The translations under genes were made by a program, and so were the position numbers. Shown piece after piece: positions 7,183 to 14,435 of a stretch of DNA of 16,109 nt (its first letter is position 1; every line of letters begins with the position of its first letter). The DNA is from Candidatus Margulisiibacteriota bacterium (GTDB taxonomy: Bacteria; Margulisbacteria; WOR-1; O2-12-FULL-45-9): contig JAQTLJ010000008.1 of assembly GCA_028714935.1 (NCBI GenBank), positions 1-16,109 of the forward strand. The letters are read 5' to 3'. The notes beneath the pieces were generated by a model. That model was not told the DNA's origin and made no database searches. It saw only the letters and a program-made list of their open reading frames with translations.

Positions 7183-7293
7183 ATGGAGATAAAGATTCTA
7201 GGACCGGGTGGTGCAAATTGTCAAGACATGGAACGGCGCGTTAAACAGGCGCTTCAGGAAGAAGATAGATCAAAGGAGGTAAGCAATGGTTAA
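7183..7293 (+). pseudogene. Truncated CxxC thioredoxin-like gene, first Cys replaced by Gly
   Basis: A 36-codon frame (MEIKILGPGGANCQDMERRV, then KQALQEE) that matches the N-terminus of the intact gene at 8985-9242 (MEIKVLGPGCPNCQDLERRV). The CxxC motif is broken: position 10 is Gly instead of Cys, leaving GANC. The protein ends soon after the first helix, losing about 50 residues including the cis-Pro loop. AGGTGA lies just before the ATG, so it may still be translated. Its last codons contain the AAAGGAGGT ribosome site of the next gene and its stop falls 8 bases inside that gene. It may therefore persist as a leader peptide coupling translation, or simply as decay. Confidence 0.8.
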
Positions 7294-7645
7294 AAAAGGA
7301 TTAATTATGTGTGTTTGTCAGGGGACCTGTCCATCTTTTAAAAAAATGGACATAATTGATGTCCTCAATCGTGTCCGCAAGGAAAAAATAGTTGATTTTG
7401 TCTCTCTGCACCCCCAGCTTTGCGCTGAAGATGGGGATCAGTACCTTAGAACGCTTTTAGCGAACAAAGATATTGAAAGGCTATATGTGGCTGCCTGCGA
7501 TCCAATAATGCAGCAAAAAATGTTTCGGGAATCTTTTGAGGCGATCGGATTTGACAAAAGCAAACATGAGGCGATCGATATCCGAAATATGACAACCGAA
7601 GAAGCCGTCTCAGCGATCAAAGAAATGGTCAGTAAAAAGCCATAA
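7286..7645 (+). CDS. Stand-alone HdrA-N-terminal-like cysteine protein
   Basis: A 119-residue protein. The central part (LHPQLCAEDGDQYLRTLLAN, then LYVAACDP and FRESFEAIGF) resembles the N-terminal domain of heterodisulfide reductase subunit A, where a Cys before ED/SEDG, VAACTP and the FRE segment are characteristic. It also has an N-terminal cluster C9-x-C11-x3-C15 (MCVCQGTC), with C46 and C71. Five cysteines suggest an iron-sulfur cluster or thiol chemistry. HdrA itself is a flavoprotein of several hundred residues; none of the FAD-binding part is present here. It lies within the arsenic operon after ccdA, with AAAGGAGGT at 7272-7280. A role in metalloid or thiol redox is inference. A start at 7307 (MCVCQ) is possible but lacks a ribosome site. 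Confidence 0.65.
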   Translation: MVKKGLIMCVCQGTCPSFKKMDIIDVLNRVRKEKIVDFVSLHPQLCAEDGDQYLRTLLANKDIERLYVAACDPIMQQKMFRESFEAIGFDKSKHEAIDIRNMTTEEAVSAIKEMVSKKP

Positions 7646-7675
7646 GGATCAAAATCTGAACAACAGAGGTGAGAG

Positions 7676-7975
7676 ATGTTAAAAGCTATCCCGGAAATAA
7701 ACCAGAAATTCGTTGATTTTTACCGTGAAGTCTTCAAAGATGGGGTTCTTTCACTAAAAGTAAAGGAGTTAATTGCGATTGCGGTTTCTCTTGGCGCCGG
7801 CTGCGAGCCGTGCTATGAAACGCATCTAGAAAAGGCCCGCAAGCTCGGCAATACAGATGAAGAGATCAGAGAAGCGATCGCGGTGGCGGAGCTGGTCGCT
7901 GCCGGCAAGGTCAGGATGATGGTGGAAAGAGCTGACGAAAAGAAAAAAAATAACGGGGGCTGCTGCGGGCAATGA
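7676..7975 (+). CDS. Carboxymuconolactone decarboxylase/AhpD-like protein with a CC tail
   Basis: A 99-residue all-helical protein of the CMD family. It has the AhpD-type active-site spacing: E31, then C43-x2-C46 (GCEPCYETH), then H50. The distances match those of mycobacterial AhpD (E-x11-C-x2-C-x3-H), which reduces peroxiredoxin, so thiol-disulfide or peroxidase-related activity is likely. The C-terminus carries an extra flexible tail, KKKNNGGCCGQ, with adjacent cysteines C96/C97 that are not part of the CMD fold and could bind As(III) or a metal. AGAGGTGA precedes the ATG by a few bases. It is the sixth intact gene of the arsenic operon. Confidence 0.85.
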   Translation: MLKAIPEINQKFVDFYREVFKDGVLSLKVKELIAIAVSLGAGCEPCYETHLEKARKLGNTDEEIREAIAVAELVAAGKVRMMVERADEKKKNNGGCCGQ

Positions 7976-8024
7976 AAACACTAATGATAAAATGGCAGAG
8001 GAACTGAAGCGAGGAGAAAATTAA

Positions 8025-8975
8025 ATGTTCAAATGGTTTGCTGATTTGATCACCTACGAACTCCTTAAATTGCCAAAAGGGGCTCATTTGTCGGAAAGCT
8101 TGAACTTTTTTCTTTATGACATACCCAAGATCTACTTTCTGCTGATCGTTGTCGTGTTTTTTGTGGCGATCATCCGCACTTTCCTCCCGCCGGAGCGGAT
8201 CAGGAAAATGCTAAGTCATAAAAGAGAGTTCATCGGCAATATCCTGGCGGCCGGGCTCGGGATCTTTACGCCTTTCTGCACCTGTTCGGCCATCCCGCTT
8301 TTTATCGGGATGCTGGAGTCAGGCGTGCCGCTGGGAGTCACGATGTCGTTCCTCGTTTCTTCGCCGACCGTGAATGAAGTTGCCCTGATCCTCCTCTGGG
8401 GGCTTTTCGGCTGGCAGGTAGCGCTAACATATATAGTCAGCGGCCTGACCATTGCCGTAGTCAGCGGCCTATTTATCGGCTCGTTAAAAATGGAAAAAGA
8501 GGTTGAGGCCTTCGTTTTTCAGGTCAAGCCGGTCAAAGCCGATGGGCATGAAAAGCTGACCTGGAAGGATAGGCTGGAATACGCGGTTGAATATGTTAAA
8601 GAGATCTTTTCCCAAGTTTGGTTATACGTTATGCTTGGTGTTGGCTTGGGAGCATTGATACACGGTTATGTCCCGGTTGAATTTGTCACGCAATATGCCG
8701 GTAGGGGGAATCCTTTCGCGGTCCTGATCGCGGTTGTCATCGGCGTGCCGCTCTATTCCAACGCCGCCGGGACGATCCCGGTGGTCCAGGCGTTGATCGG
8801 GAAGGGGCTCCAGCTTGGGACCACGCTCGCTTTTATGATGGCGGTGACCGCGCTCTCCCTGCCTGAGTTCATTATCTTGCGGAAGGTCTTGAAGCCGAAG
8901 CTGCTGCTGACCTTTTTTGGAACAGTGGCTTTGGGTGTCATAATCATCGGCTATTTGTTCAATTATATTTTTTAG
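8025..8975 (+). CDS. ArsP/DUF318-type permease
   Basis: A 316-residue membrane protein with about eight helices in two repeats. It shows the DUF318 (ArsP_1) signatures: FTPFCTCSAIPLFIGMLESG with C85/C87, SFLVSSPTVNE (108-118), and in the second repeat GVPLYSNAAGTIPV (240-253). A hydrophilic cytoplasmic loop lies at ~155-190. Characterised relatives export trivalent organoarsenicals (ArsP) or have been linked to metal ions. The arsenic operon favours a metalloid substrate, but the exact one cannot be read from sequence. AGGAG at 8012-8016 serves the ATG. The stop overlaps the ribosome site of the small thioredoxin-like gene, a pairing often seen for this permease family. Confidence 0.85.
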   Translation: MFKWFADLITYELLKLPKGAHLSESLNFFLYDIPKIYFLLIVVVFFVAIIRTFLPPERIRKMLSHKREFIGNILAAGLGIFTPFCTCSAIPLFIGMLESGVPLGVTMSFLVSSPTVNEVALILLWGLFGWQVALTYIVSGLTIAVVSGLFIGSLKMEKEVEAFVFQVKPVKADGHEKLTWKDRLEYAVEYVKEIFSQVWLYVMLGVGLGALIHGYVPVEFVTQYAGRGNPFAVLIAVVIGVPLYSNAAGTIPVVQALIGKGLQLGTTLAFMMAVTALSLPEFIILRKVLKPKLLLTFFGTVALGVIIIGYLFNYIF

Positions 8976-8984
8976 GAGGTAACT

Positions 8985-9242
8985 ATGGAAATTAAAGTTT
9001 TAGGTCCGGGTTGTCCCAACTGTCAGGACCTGGAAAGAAGAGTTAAGCAAGCGCTTGCGGAGCTTGGCAGGGAAGCAACGGTCACTAAAGTGACCGATTA
9101 CGCCGAGATCGCGAAGTATATCATGTCAACGCCGGGTGTGGTCATTGATGAAAAAGTGAAGCATGAGGGGAAACCGCTCCCCAGAGTTGACCAGATAAAG
9201 GGTTGGATCGAGGAAGAGAAAAAAATAGCGGGAACTGCATGA
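8985..9242 (+). CDS. Small CxxC thioredoxin-like protein (redox-active disulfide protein 2 family)
   Basis: An 85-residue thioredoxin-fold protein. The N-terminal strand MEIKVLGPG leads directly to C10-P-N-C13 (CPNCQDLERRVKQAL). The cis-Pro is in STPGVVIDEKV (P50), and a terminal helix follows (QIKGWIEEEKK). This matches the small thioredoxin-like family commonly encoded next to DUF318 permeases. It probably reduces a partner thiol, perhaps the CTC of that permease (inference). AGGAGGT at 8974-8980 overlaps the permease stop codon. An N-terminal, cysteine-less fragment of a paralogue lies at 7183-7293. Confidence 0.9.
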   Translation: MEIKVLGPGCPNCQDLERRVKQALAELGREATVTKVTDYAEIAKYIMSTPGVVIDEKVKHEGKPLPRVDQIKGWIEEEKKIAGTA

Positions 9243-9577
9243 TGATGATGAATTATCAGCATAAGGCGCTTGCTCTGGGAAAATGGAATAACCTGACTTT
9301 TATGGAGCAAATGGCCAACATAGGCAGTGAAGTTGAAAGAACCATAAGCTGGTCAAAAAAGAACGCTGATTATTCCCGCCAAGCCTTTGAAAGAGCATTA
9401 GAACTGTTGGATCTGACCATTGCCGACAAAAAAAACCTCCTCCGCTTAAAAGAACTGGCGCGATTAAGAGAAGTTCTGGCCGATTATTTTTTGTTCGATA
9501 ATGTGTATAATTCAAGCGATAAAAAATGGCAAGATTACTTCCTGGCTTTTAATTACGCGGCGAGGATAAAAGCATAA
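9239..9577 (+). CDS. Conserved hypothetical helical protein
   Basis: 112 residues when started at the ATG overlapping the previous stop (ATGA at 9239-9242). Four consecutive Met codons make the exact start uncertain (9239, 9242, 9245 or 9248). No strong ribosome site is visible, so translation is probably coupled. Sequence features are GKWNNLTFMEQMANIGSEVE, a central AFERALELLDLTIADKKN segment, and LREVLADYFLFDN near YFLAFNYAAR. These suggest a four-helix bundle. I have an impression of a widespread uncharacterised bacterial family with this pattern, but cannot name it. It is the last gene of the arsenic operon and its 3' end overlaps the minus-strand pseudouridine synthase by 29 bp. Confidence 0.75.
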   Translation: MMMMNYQHKALALGKWNNLTFMEQMANIGSEVERTISWSKKNADYSRQAFERALELLDLTIADKKNLLRLKELARLREVLADYFLFDNVYNSSDKKWQDYFLAFNYAARIKA

Positions 9578-9893
9578 TGGACGGATCTATCTCCCTGAAC
9601 TGACCCGGTTTTAATTCTCCCAATCCAAGCGCATTTTCATCGGGGATCCCTTCCACCTGGGCCCAATAAGTTTTGGGCTGTTTATTTTTTGGCGAACTAA
9701 GGTAATGGTTGAGCTCGCCATCATCGGTTAAGAGCATCAGCCCTTCGCTGTCGAGATCGAGCCGGCCGACGGGGTAGATGTTTTTGTATGGGACGAGGTC
9801 TTTGAGGGTAGGGCGTCCGAGTTTATCGGTGAACTGCGGCAGGACCCCGAAGGGTTTATTGAGGAGGATGTATTTATGTTGGGGGCTTCCCAT
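9549..9893 (-). pseudogene. RsuA/RluE-type pseudouridine synthase with an internal deletion
   Basis: The N-terminal ~85 residues are a clear RsuA/RluE-type synthase: YILLNKPFGVLPQFTD, YPVGRLDLDSEGLMLLTDDG with catalytic Asp46 in GRLD, and PKTYWAQVEGIP. After GIPDENAL the protein jumps to LGELKPGQFREI, which resembles the extreme C-terminus of the family (LkPGe-aRE). About 60-80 residues are missing, including the strand with the conserved EGxNRQVRRM segment. The frame is kept, so a 114-residue product could be made, but it is unlikely to be active. The start at 9893 is chosen because the family sequence begins there; a longer frame to 9956 overlaps the upstream gene. Confidence 0.75.
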
Positions 9894-9906
9894 GATATAA
9901 AAGGTC

Positions 9907-10344
9907 TTATCTCGCGTTAAAGTGAAGAATTTCCCCGCAAAGTTCAATAAATTCATTGAGCGTTAAATCGCTTTTTGCACCGTTGACTCGCCAGGAACAA
10001 ATATTGAATTCGAGCTTCCCTTTTACATCATTGATATGATCAATAGTCGGAAGATCGGCAAACTTCTTTTTGTAAGCGCGACCTCCGAGTTTTGCTTTAT
10101 TGTTATCATACTTACTTATGAGATCCCAACGTAGGATTTTCCCTGTATAAACATCAAGGCCGTTACTATTAACAACCGCACGATGAATCGCGAGCCTGTA
10201 TTGTTCGCCGGCGATCCAGTCGTTACTTCGCTTCCTATCTCTCAGTACATGGGCTCGTGCTTTTGCATAGAGCCATCTAAGATATTCTTTTTCAGTGCAC
10301 TTGCCAATAAGGAAATTGGGCAAAGCATATTTTATACTTGGCAT
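9907..10344 (-). CDS. HNH-like endonuclease family protein
   Basis: A 145-residue basic protein. The C-terminal half has an HNH (beta-beta-alpha-metal) layout: GLDVYTGKILRWDLISKY (62-79), then LPTIDHIND with D102/H103 as the metal/general-base pair, then WRVNGAKSDLTLNEF, where N121 and K124 match the N-x2-K of HNH proteins. No zinc-knuckle Cys pairs are present. The N-terminal half is helical and Arg/Lys-rich (YLRWLYAKARAHVLRDRKR), suited to DNA or RNA binding. It has its own near-consensus promoter and ends 13 bp before the pseudouridine synthase start. It lies downstream of the giant STAND-like gene on the same strand, which suggests a defence role, although a free-standing homing-type nuclease is an alternative. 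Confidence 0.65.
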   Translation of the reverse strand: MPSIKYALPNFLIGKCTEKEYLRWLYAKARAHVLRDRKRSNDWIAGEQYRLAIHRAVVNSNGLDVYTGKILRWDLISKYDNNKAKLGGRAYKKKFADLPTIDHINDVKGKLEFNICSWRVNGAKSDLTLNEFIELCGEILHFNAR

Positions 10345-10393
10345 AAGCGTCTCTTTATTATGTTTATCAATTATCTAAATATTGTTCAATTTA

Positions 10394-10423
10394 ATTATAT
10401 CCGTATTAATTGCGCTATGTCAA
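10394..10423 (-). promoter_or_regulatory. Promoter of the HNH-like gene
   Basis: On the minus strand, perfect TTGACA (10423-10418) and TATAAT (10399-10394) are 18 bp apart. The predicted leader is about 43 bases. The spacer begins TAGCG, close to TGGCG in the giant gene's promoter, which also has an 18-bp spacer. The leader is AT-rich, with only a weak AAGAG near the ATG. Confidence 0.75.
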
Positions 10424-10478
10424 AGCGAAAGGGCCAGTGTAAGATCGAATGCAGTCGTGCTCCGGGCAAATAACAGTA

Positions 10479-13400
10479 TTAGTCCCAACGGAGATCATGC
10501 AACTCAGAATCAATATCCTCTCTCATCGCTTGACGTTCATAAGACTCTGCTATAGAACGAAGCATTGCTCCCGTCCTCGGCCACCTTGCTTTTACTGCAT
10601 CGCTCATATTTTTATACCTTTTTACGAGTTCTCGTTCCTGCTTGCCCCCATCGTTTAGCCCACGGGAGGTAACGCCGCGACTGTTGTATATGCCAGCCTG
10701 AATGTGCTCATCAATAAGCGAATTATTAAGACGTTCAATAAGATTTCGAACAGCAACATGTGGCCAAGCACCATCGCTATCTTCGGGAGCATGAGACAAA
10801 ATGAAAGCAATATGTATGTCTCCACTTGTCACATGATTGGTTTCCACACATTGTTTGCGAGCGACTTCCACCCAGCTAGTTAATTCTTTTTCGTCAAGCG
10901 TGCCATCATCTTTAAGTCCAGGTAAAAGGTGCCATGAATCTATCACATTGCGAGCAAGAATCGCACGATTATTCACAATAATTTCATCAAGACCCTCACG
11001 ACTAGGATCAGGAGCACGGTCATCTCGTTTGTACATAAATGAAATAAGCTGAGCAAAAAATAATGGGTCTTTTTGCAATAGGCGATGAAGTGCAAAAGGC
11101 GCAGATATTTCACGCTTTATCTCATCAAAGAAAGGCGCAAATGGCCATTCCAACCTTGCAATTTCCTCAATCGAAAGTTCATTCTGCTCATACAGTTGAC
11201 GAAATATATGTCCGATATGGTATTCTGCCATTCCATTAGGACACTTCCACTTCTCATCCATTAACGAAAGCTCTTGAAGTAAACGCTGAAGTAATACAGT
11301 TGGGACAGAAACATCGCTATTCCCAGCAATCTGAAGTGCAGCGTCTGGCCTTTTAACATCTAGTAGCTTTTCAACTGCAATGGGAGCATCTTTATTTTCA
11401 TTAGATCGCGAATAACCGCTTGCTTGTTTCCAATATGCATTTTCGACATCCTTGCCATGCGCGCTAACCGCCAACCATGCTGTTGCCCCTTCAGGTAAGC
11501 CAAAATATAGAAGAGCACATGCTTCAGCTGAGTAGTTGCCTTGTTTTTTCATGCGACTAATCTGATTATCTATCCATTCCGGCCCAGCCACTTCAACCCT
11601 TCCAAGCGCATATCCTTCGATAAGAATTGGTTTTTCTATATGCCTAAGCATGACATCTAATACTGATGCGTCTTCTTTGTCATCGCGTATCGCCTTACCA
11701 AGGGCATAGCCGAAAGTACCTTGATATTGTACGGTTTCAGCAAACTCAATAATTTCTTCCAATGACGCCGCATCTAAGATTTCTCGCGCCGCTTCTGCCT
11801 GAGCCGTTTTTATTGCAATCGCTTTTTCATTATAATCTTTTGGCATTTCCCTTGGCAACTTAGGCCACGGATTGCTCAAAATCCAACCAACGCGCTCAAA
11901 TACATTCCTTGGAGTAAACTTCTCTAATACGCGACTAAGATCCGGAATCTCTCTGCGTCTTTCTTCATCACCATGATTACTTACCCAATTCAGCGTTTTT
12001 CGAATGCACTCAAGCAATTTAAGTCGCTCATCTTTTAAAAAAACAGCCGGGTCAATTTCTCCCAACACCTTAAGTAGCCGTTTTCGTATGTCAGAAGGTA
12101 AGCGCATGAATTTGTCTGCCGTAGAAATCAGGTTTTCTTTTGTACATGCCAAGTCACTAAGCTTAGGCAAAAGGCCGGTCAGATATTTTCGTTTATTATC
12201 TGCGTCTTCGGGCTCAAGTCCTCGTCGGGTGCCACCAGCATCACGCCAGCGAAACCGGTGTGATTCACTAAAGCTTCCTAGGCTAAAATAACCTTGTCCA
12301 AACTCCCAAACCATTTGCGGATTTTTAATGATGAGCACATCTAATGCGGCAAGCCGTTCCTCCGGTGTAGCATAGGTTTGTGGAAAGCGTGGCAGAAAGA
12401 TATCGCTAAGACTATTTATCGCCCGGTTACTCCAGTTACCACCCGGGTCTATTTTTGCGAGATCACTTAGAATGTTTACGGCTCGAGCAAAGTATTCCGA
12501 GCTCCATGCCACGGCCTCAAGCGCCCACAGCAAGCCGGAGTGCTTGCATTCACCAAATAGACCCGAATCATCTTGCATTAATTCTTGAAATATCTTTGAA
12601 TTATTTTTGATGCCTTGTTCCACCACCTCCATGAAAGTATCCGGAGCGGCCTCTGCAAGCAGGGGTGTTACATCTTTTAATGATGCCCATGCTTCCCATT
12701 TGCCTGCGGTGGCGAATATTTCCTTTATCACGCTATCAGCAAATGCTTGAGTAGAGGCCACGTGAGTAGAATGGTTACCATAAACCGCAAGAAGGACCAA
12801 TGATTCGGATAGGCCGGTTCGAAGCCATTCAGAATAATGGCTTGATTTGCCATATAAAGATGCTGCAAAACGTTGCTCGGCTGGTAGTTCATATTTTGGA
12901 TTGGTCTCTGTTAAAACAGCAAGTACGGATTTTTTAAATAGTTTCAGAGCACTGTCAGTTACATGTTGCGCAAGAAGAAACCACGCGTCCAGCGGAGATT
13001 TCAACATCCATACATCCCCAACTTTCCGGATCGGTGAATCTTCTATCGACAAGAAGGGACTAATCTCTTTAATAAAAGCGTCATAATTTTTGCCGGATAA
13101 AATTTCAATTATCTGGCGATCTCCTTTTTCCCCTTCATCCCATGCACCAATAAATAAAACCGGGATAATAATTTGCGCGGATTCTGCATTAGCCCATGCC
13201 GGGGCACTAACCGCTCCAGATCGAAACAATTGACGCCGAAGTACCGGGATACTGTGACCGGAATCTCTCGCTAATCGTTGAGCTTCGCTTTCAGAAAGAC
13301 CGCTTTCACGTAATTTTATTTCTACAGCACTTCGTTGTGGTCGAGACAACCGCAGGATATCACGGACCCCGACAACTTTTGAATCCATACTAATATAAAC

Positions 13401-14267
13401 ATGATGCCCTTTAGCCACAGCAGCAGGAGCTGCGTTAAGGCATTCGCCAGGAGCAGCAATGATTAAAGGATAATTTTGAAAAGCTTGGGTTAATCCTCTT
13501 AATTCATTGATGTTTTCGACAACCAGACAACGCGCAAGGGCTCGCGTTCTGTCGACCTCTGAAAGAGCGGCAATTGCAGAATAAAGAAAGGCATATGCTT
13601 CCTCCGGATGATCTCCTTGAACTTCAAGAATGCGCGGTTCTCGACTTATCCATTTTTGAATGTCTTCCACATCTCTTGTCCGGCCCCCTATTACAAGATT
13701 GGTCGTCATTTTCGGGTTTGTCGCTACAGACCATTCCTCCCAAACTGCCTCTAAATCTCTAATGCCAGCCGAAACCACTTTGACAATCTGACGTGCCAGC
13801 CATAGGGCAACTGCCGGAGCGGAATCAAGCCACTGTTCTAATCCATCTATATTAATAACGCGAACATCTTTCCATTTTCCTGTAGCACGCTTTTTATCTT
13901 GCCACTTTTCGCCTCCCGGCCACGAACGTGGAGTCACAAAAACAAAGGTTGTTTCCTTGCGTTGTGAACTTAAAGTGCCTTTCGTTCGTTTTTTATAATC
14001 TTCTTCAGCTTTTTTCCCAGGGGATTTCCCAGCTCCAATTTCCCATCCCGAAACTCCGTTTGGGAAAAATGGAACAACGACATTAGCACTTAAATGCCCA
14101 TCCCAACCTCCAACAACAACACTGTCACCGCTAGGGAAATTTATCTTCTCAACAGACGGTGCTGTAGCCAAAATAAGACGGCGCACTAGCTCCGGTAAAG
14201 TCTGCTGACAATGCCTTTGTTTGCCGTCCGCCCAATTTTTTATGTCGCCTACATCGATCCATTTCAT
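10479..14267 (-). CDS. Giant PD-(D/E)xK-like / STAND-like protein with helical C-terminus (putative defence)
   Basis: About 1262 residues from the ATG at 14267. A TTG at 14276 lies inside the -10 element and is rejected. Residues ~1-160 resemble a restriction-endonuclease fold: GGWDG with D56, then PNGVSGWEIGAGKSPGKKAE with E76 and K81/K85/K86, and a FVFVTPRSW strand. Residues ~190-380 look like a STAND/AAA-type NTPase: REPRILEVQGDHPEEAYAF occupies the P-loop position but lacks GxxxxGK[ST], CLVVEN resembles Walker B, and GLSESEAQRLARDSG followed by SIPVLRRQL looks like the lid. A winged-helix-like part follows (SPIRKVGDVWMLKSP), then ~800 residues of helical repeats. Nuclease-STAND-repeat order recalls Avs antiviral sensors, with the C-terminus recognising a phage trigger (inference). 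The gene appears AT-richer than its neighbours. Confidence 0.7.
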   Translation of the reverse strand: MKWIDVGDIKNWADGKQRHCQQTLPELVRRLILATAPSVEKINFPSGDSVVVGGWDGHLSANVVVPFFPNGVSGWEIGAGKSPGKKAEEDYKKRTKGTLSSQRKETTFVFVTPRSWPGGEKWQDKKRATGKWKDVRVINIDGLEQWLDSAPAVALWLARQIVKVVSAGIRDLEAVWEEWSVATNPKMTTNLVIGGRTRDVEDIQKWISREPRILEVQGDHPEEAYAFLYSAIAALSEVDRTRALARCLVVENINELRGLTQAFQNYPLIIAAPGECLNAAPAAVAKGHHVYISMDSKVVGVRDILRLSRPQRSAVEIKLRESGLSESEAQRLARDSGHSIPVLRRQLFRSGAVSAPAWANAESAQIIIPVLFIGAWDEGEKGDRQIIEILSGKNYDAFIKEISPFLSIEDSPIRKVGDVWMLKSPLDAWFLLAQHVTDSALKLFKKSVLAVLTETNPKYELPAEQRFAASLYGKSSHYSEWLRTGLSESLVLLAVYGNHSTHVASTQAFADSVIKEIFATAGKWEAWASLKDVTPLLAEAAPDTFMEVVEQGIKNNSKIFQELMQDDSGLFGECKHSGLLWALEAVAWSSEYFARAVNILSDLAKIDPGGNWSNRAINSLSDIFLPRFPQTYATPEERLAALDVLIIKNPQMVWEFGQGYFSLGSFSESHRFRWRDAGGTRRGLEPEDADNKRKYLTGLLPKLSDLACTKENLISTADKFMRLPSDIRKRLLKVLGEIDPAVFLKDERLKLLECIRKTLNWVSNHGDEERRREIPDLSRVLEKFTPRNVFERVGWILSNPWPKLPREMPKDYNEKAIAIKTAQAEAAREILDAASLEEIIEFAETVQYQGTFGYALGKAIRDDKEDASVLDVMLRHIEKPILIEGYALGRVEVAGPEWIDNQISRMKKQGNYSAEACALLYFGLPEGATAWLAVSAHGKDVENAYWKQASGYSRSNENKDAPIAVEKLLDVKRPDAALQIAGNSDVSVPTVLLQRLLQELSLMDEKWKCPNGMAEYHIGHIFRQLYEQNELSIEEIARLEWPFAPFFDEIKREISAPFALHRLLQKDPLFFAQLISFMYKRDDRAPDPSREGLDEIIVNNRAILARNVIDSWHLLPGLKDDGTLDEKELTSWVEVARKQCVETNHVTSGDIHIAFILSHAPEDSDGAWPHVAVRNLIERLNNSLIDEHIQAGIYNSRGVTSRGLNDGGKQERELVKRYKNMSDAVKARWPRTGAMLRSIAESYERQAMREDIDSELHDLRWD

Positions 14268-14275
14268 ACAAATCA

Positions 14276-14305
14276 ATTATATCGACCCCCACCACGCCAT
14301 GTCAA
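14276..14305 (-). promoter_or_regulatory. Promoter of the giant STAND-like gene
   Basis: On the minus strand, perfect TTGACA (14305-14300) and TATAAT (14281-14276) are 18 bp apart. Transcription should start about 14269, one or two bases before the ATG at 14267, so the mRNA would be leaderless. This placement is what decides the start codon. Confidence 0.8.
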
Positions 14306-14385
14306 TGCAACAGAGACTAACTAGCGATTCCCCACAATTCCCGCCATCAGAAACATAATGGGACGAGTGCTGAGATTTGAGGAAA

Positions 14386-14407
14386 GAGGGAAGCTTTATC
14401 ATCCCTC
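14386..14407. repeat. Inverted repeat upstream of the half-permease genes
   Basis: GAGGGA and TCCCTC (6-bp arms, 10-base gap) end at the edge of the probable -35 of the promoter for 14450. The position fits an operator, but the arms are short and chance cannot be excluded. Confidence 0.35.
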
Positions 14408-14435
14408 GACAACCAATATCCGACTGTTGTATCAT
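14406..14435 (+). promoter_or_regulatory. Probable promoter of the half-permease / thioredoxin module
   Basis: TCGACA (14406-14411) and TATCAT (14430-14435), each matching consensus at 5 of 6 positions, are 18 bp apart. The predicted leader to the ATG at 14450 is about 8 bases with no Shine-Dalgarno site. The rest of the 14277-14449 gap shows only the divergent promoter of the giant gene and the inverted repeat. Confidence 0.5.

Noticed and set aside
9203..9238. Upstream start for the helical protein at 9239
   Set aside because: It would overlap the CxxC gene by about 40 bp with no ribosome site; the ATGA overlap at 9239 is the typical coupling.
10183..10473. 96-codon plus-strand frame across the HNH gene and its promoter
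   Set aside because: It is a shadow of the minus-strand HNH gene plus its AT-rich leader; no ribosome site or family resemblance.
14268..14276. TTG start adding three residues to the giant STAND-like protein
   Set aside because: It overlaps the -10 element of a near-perfect promoter; the ATG at 14267 fits the predicted transcript start.
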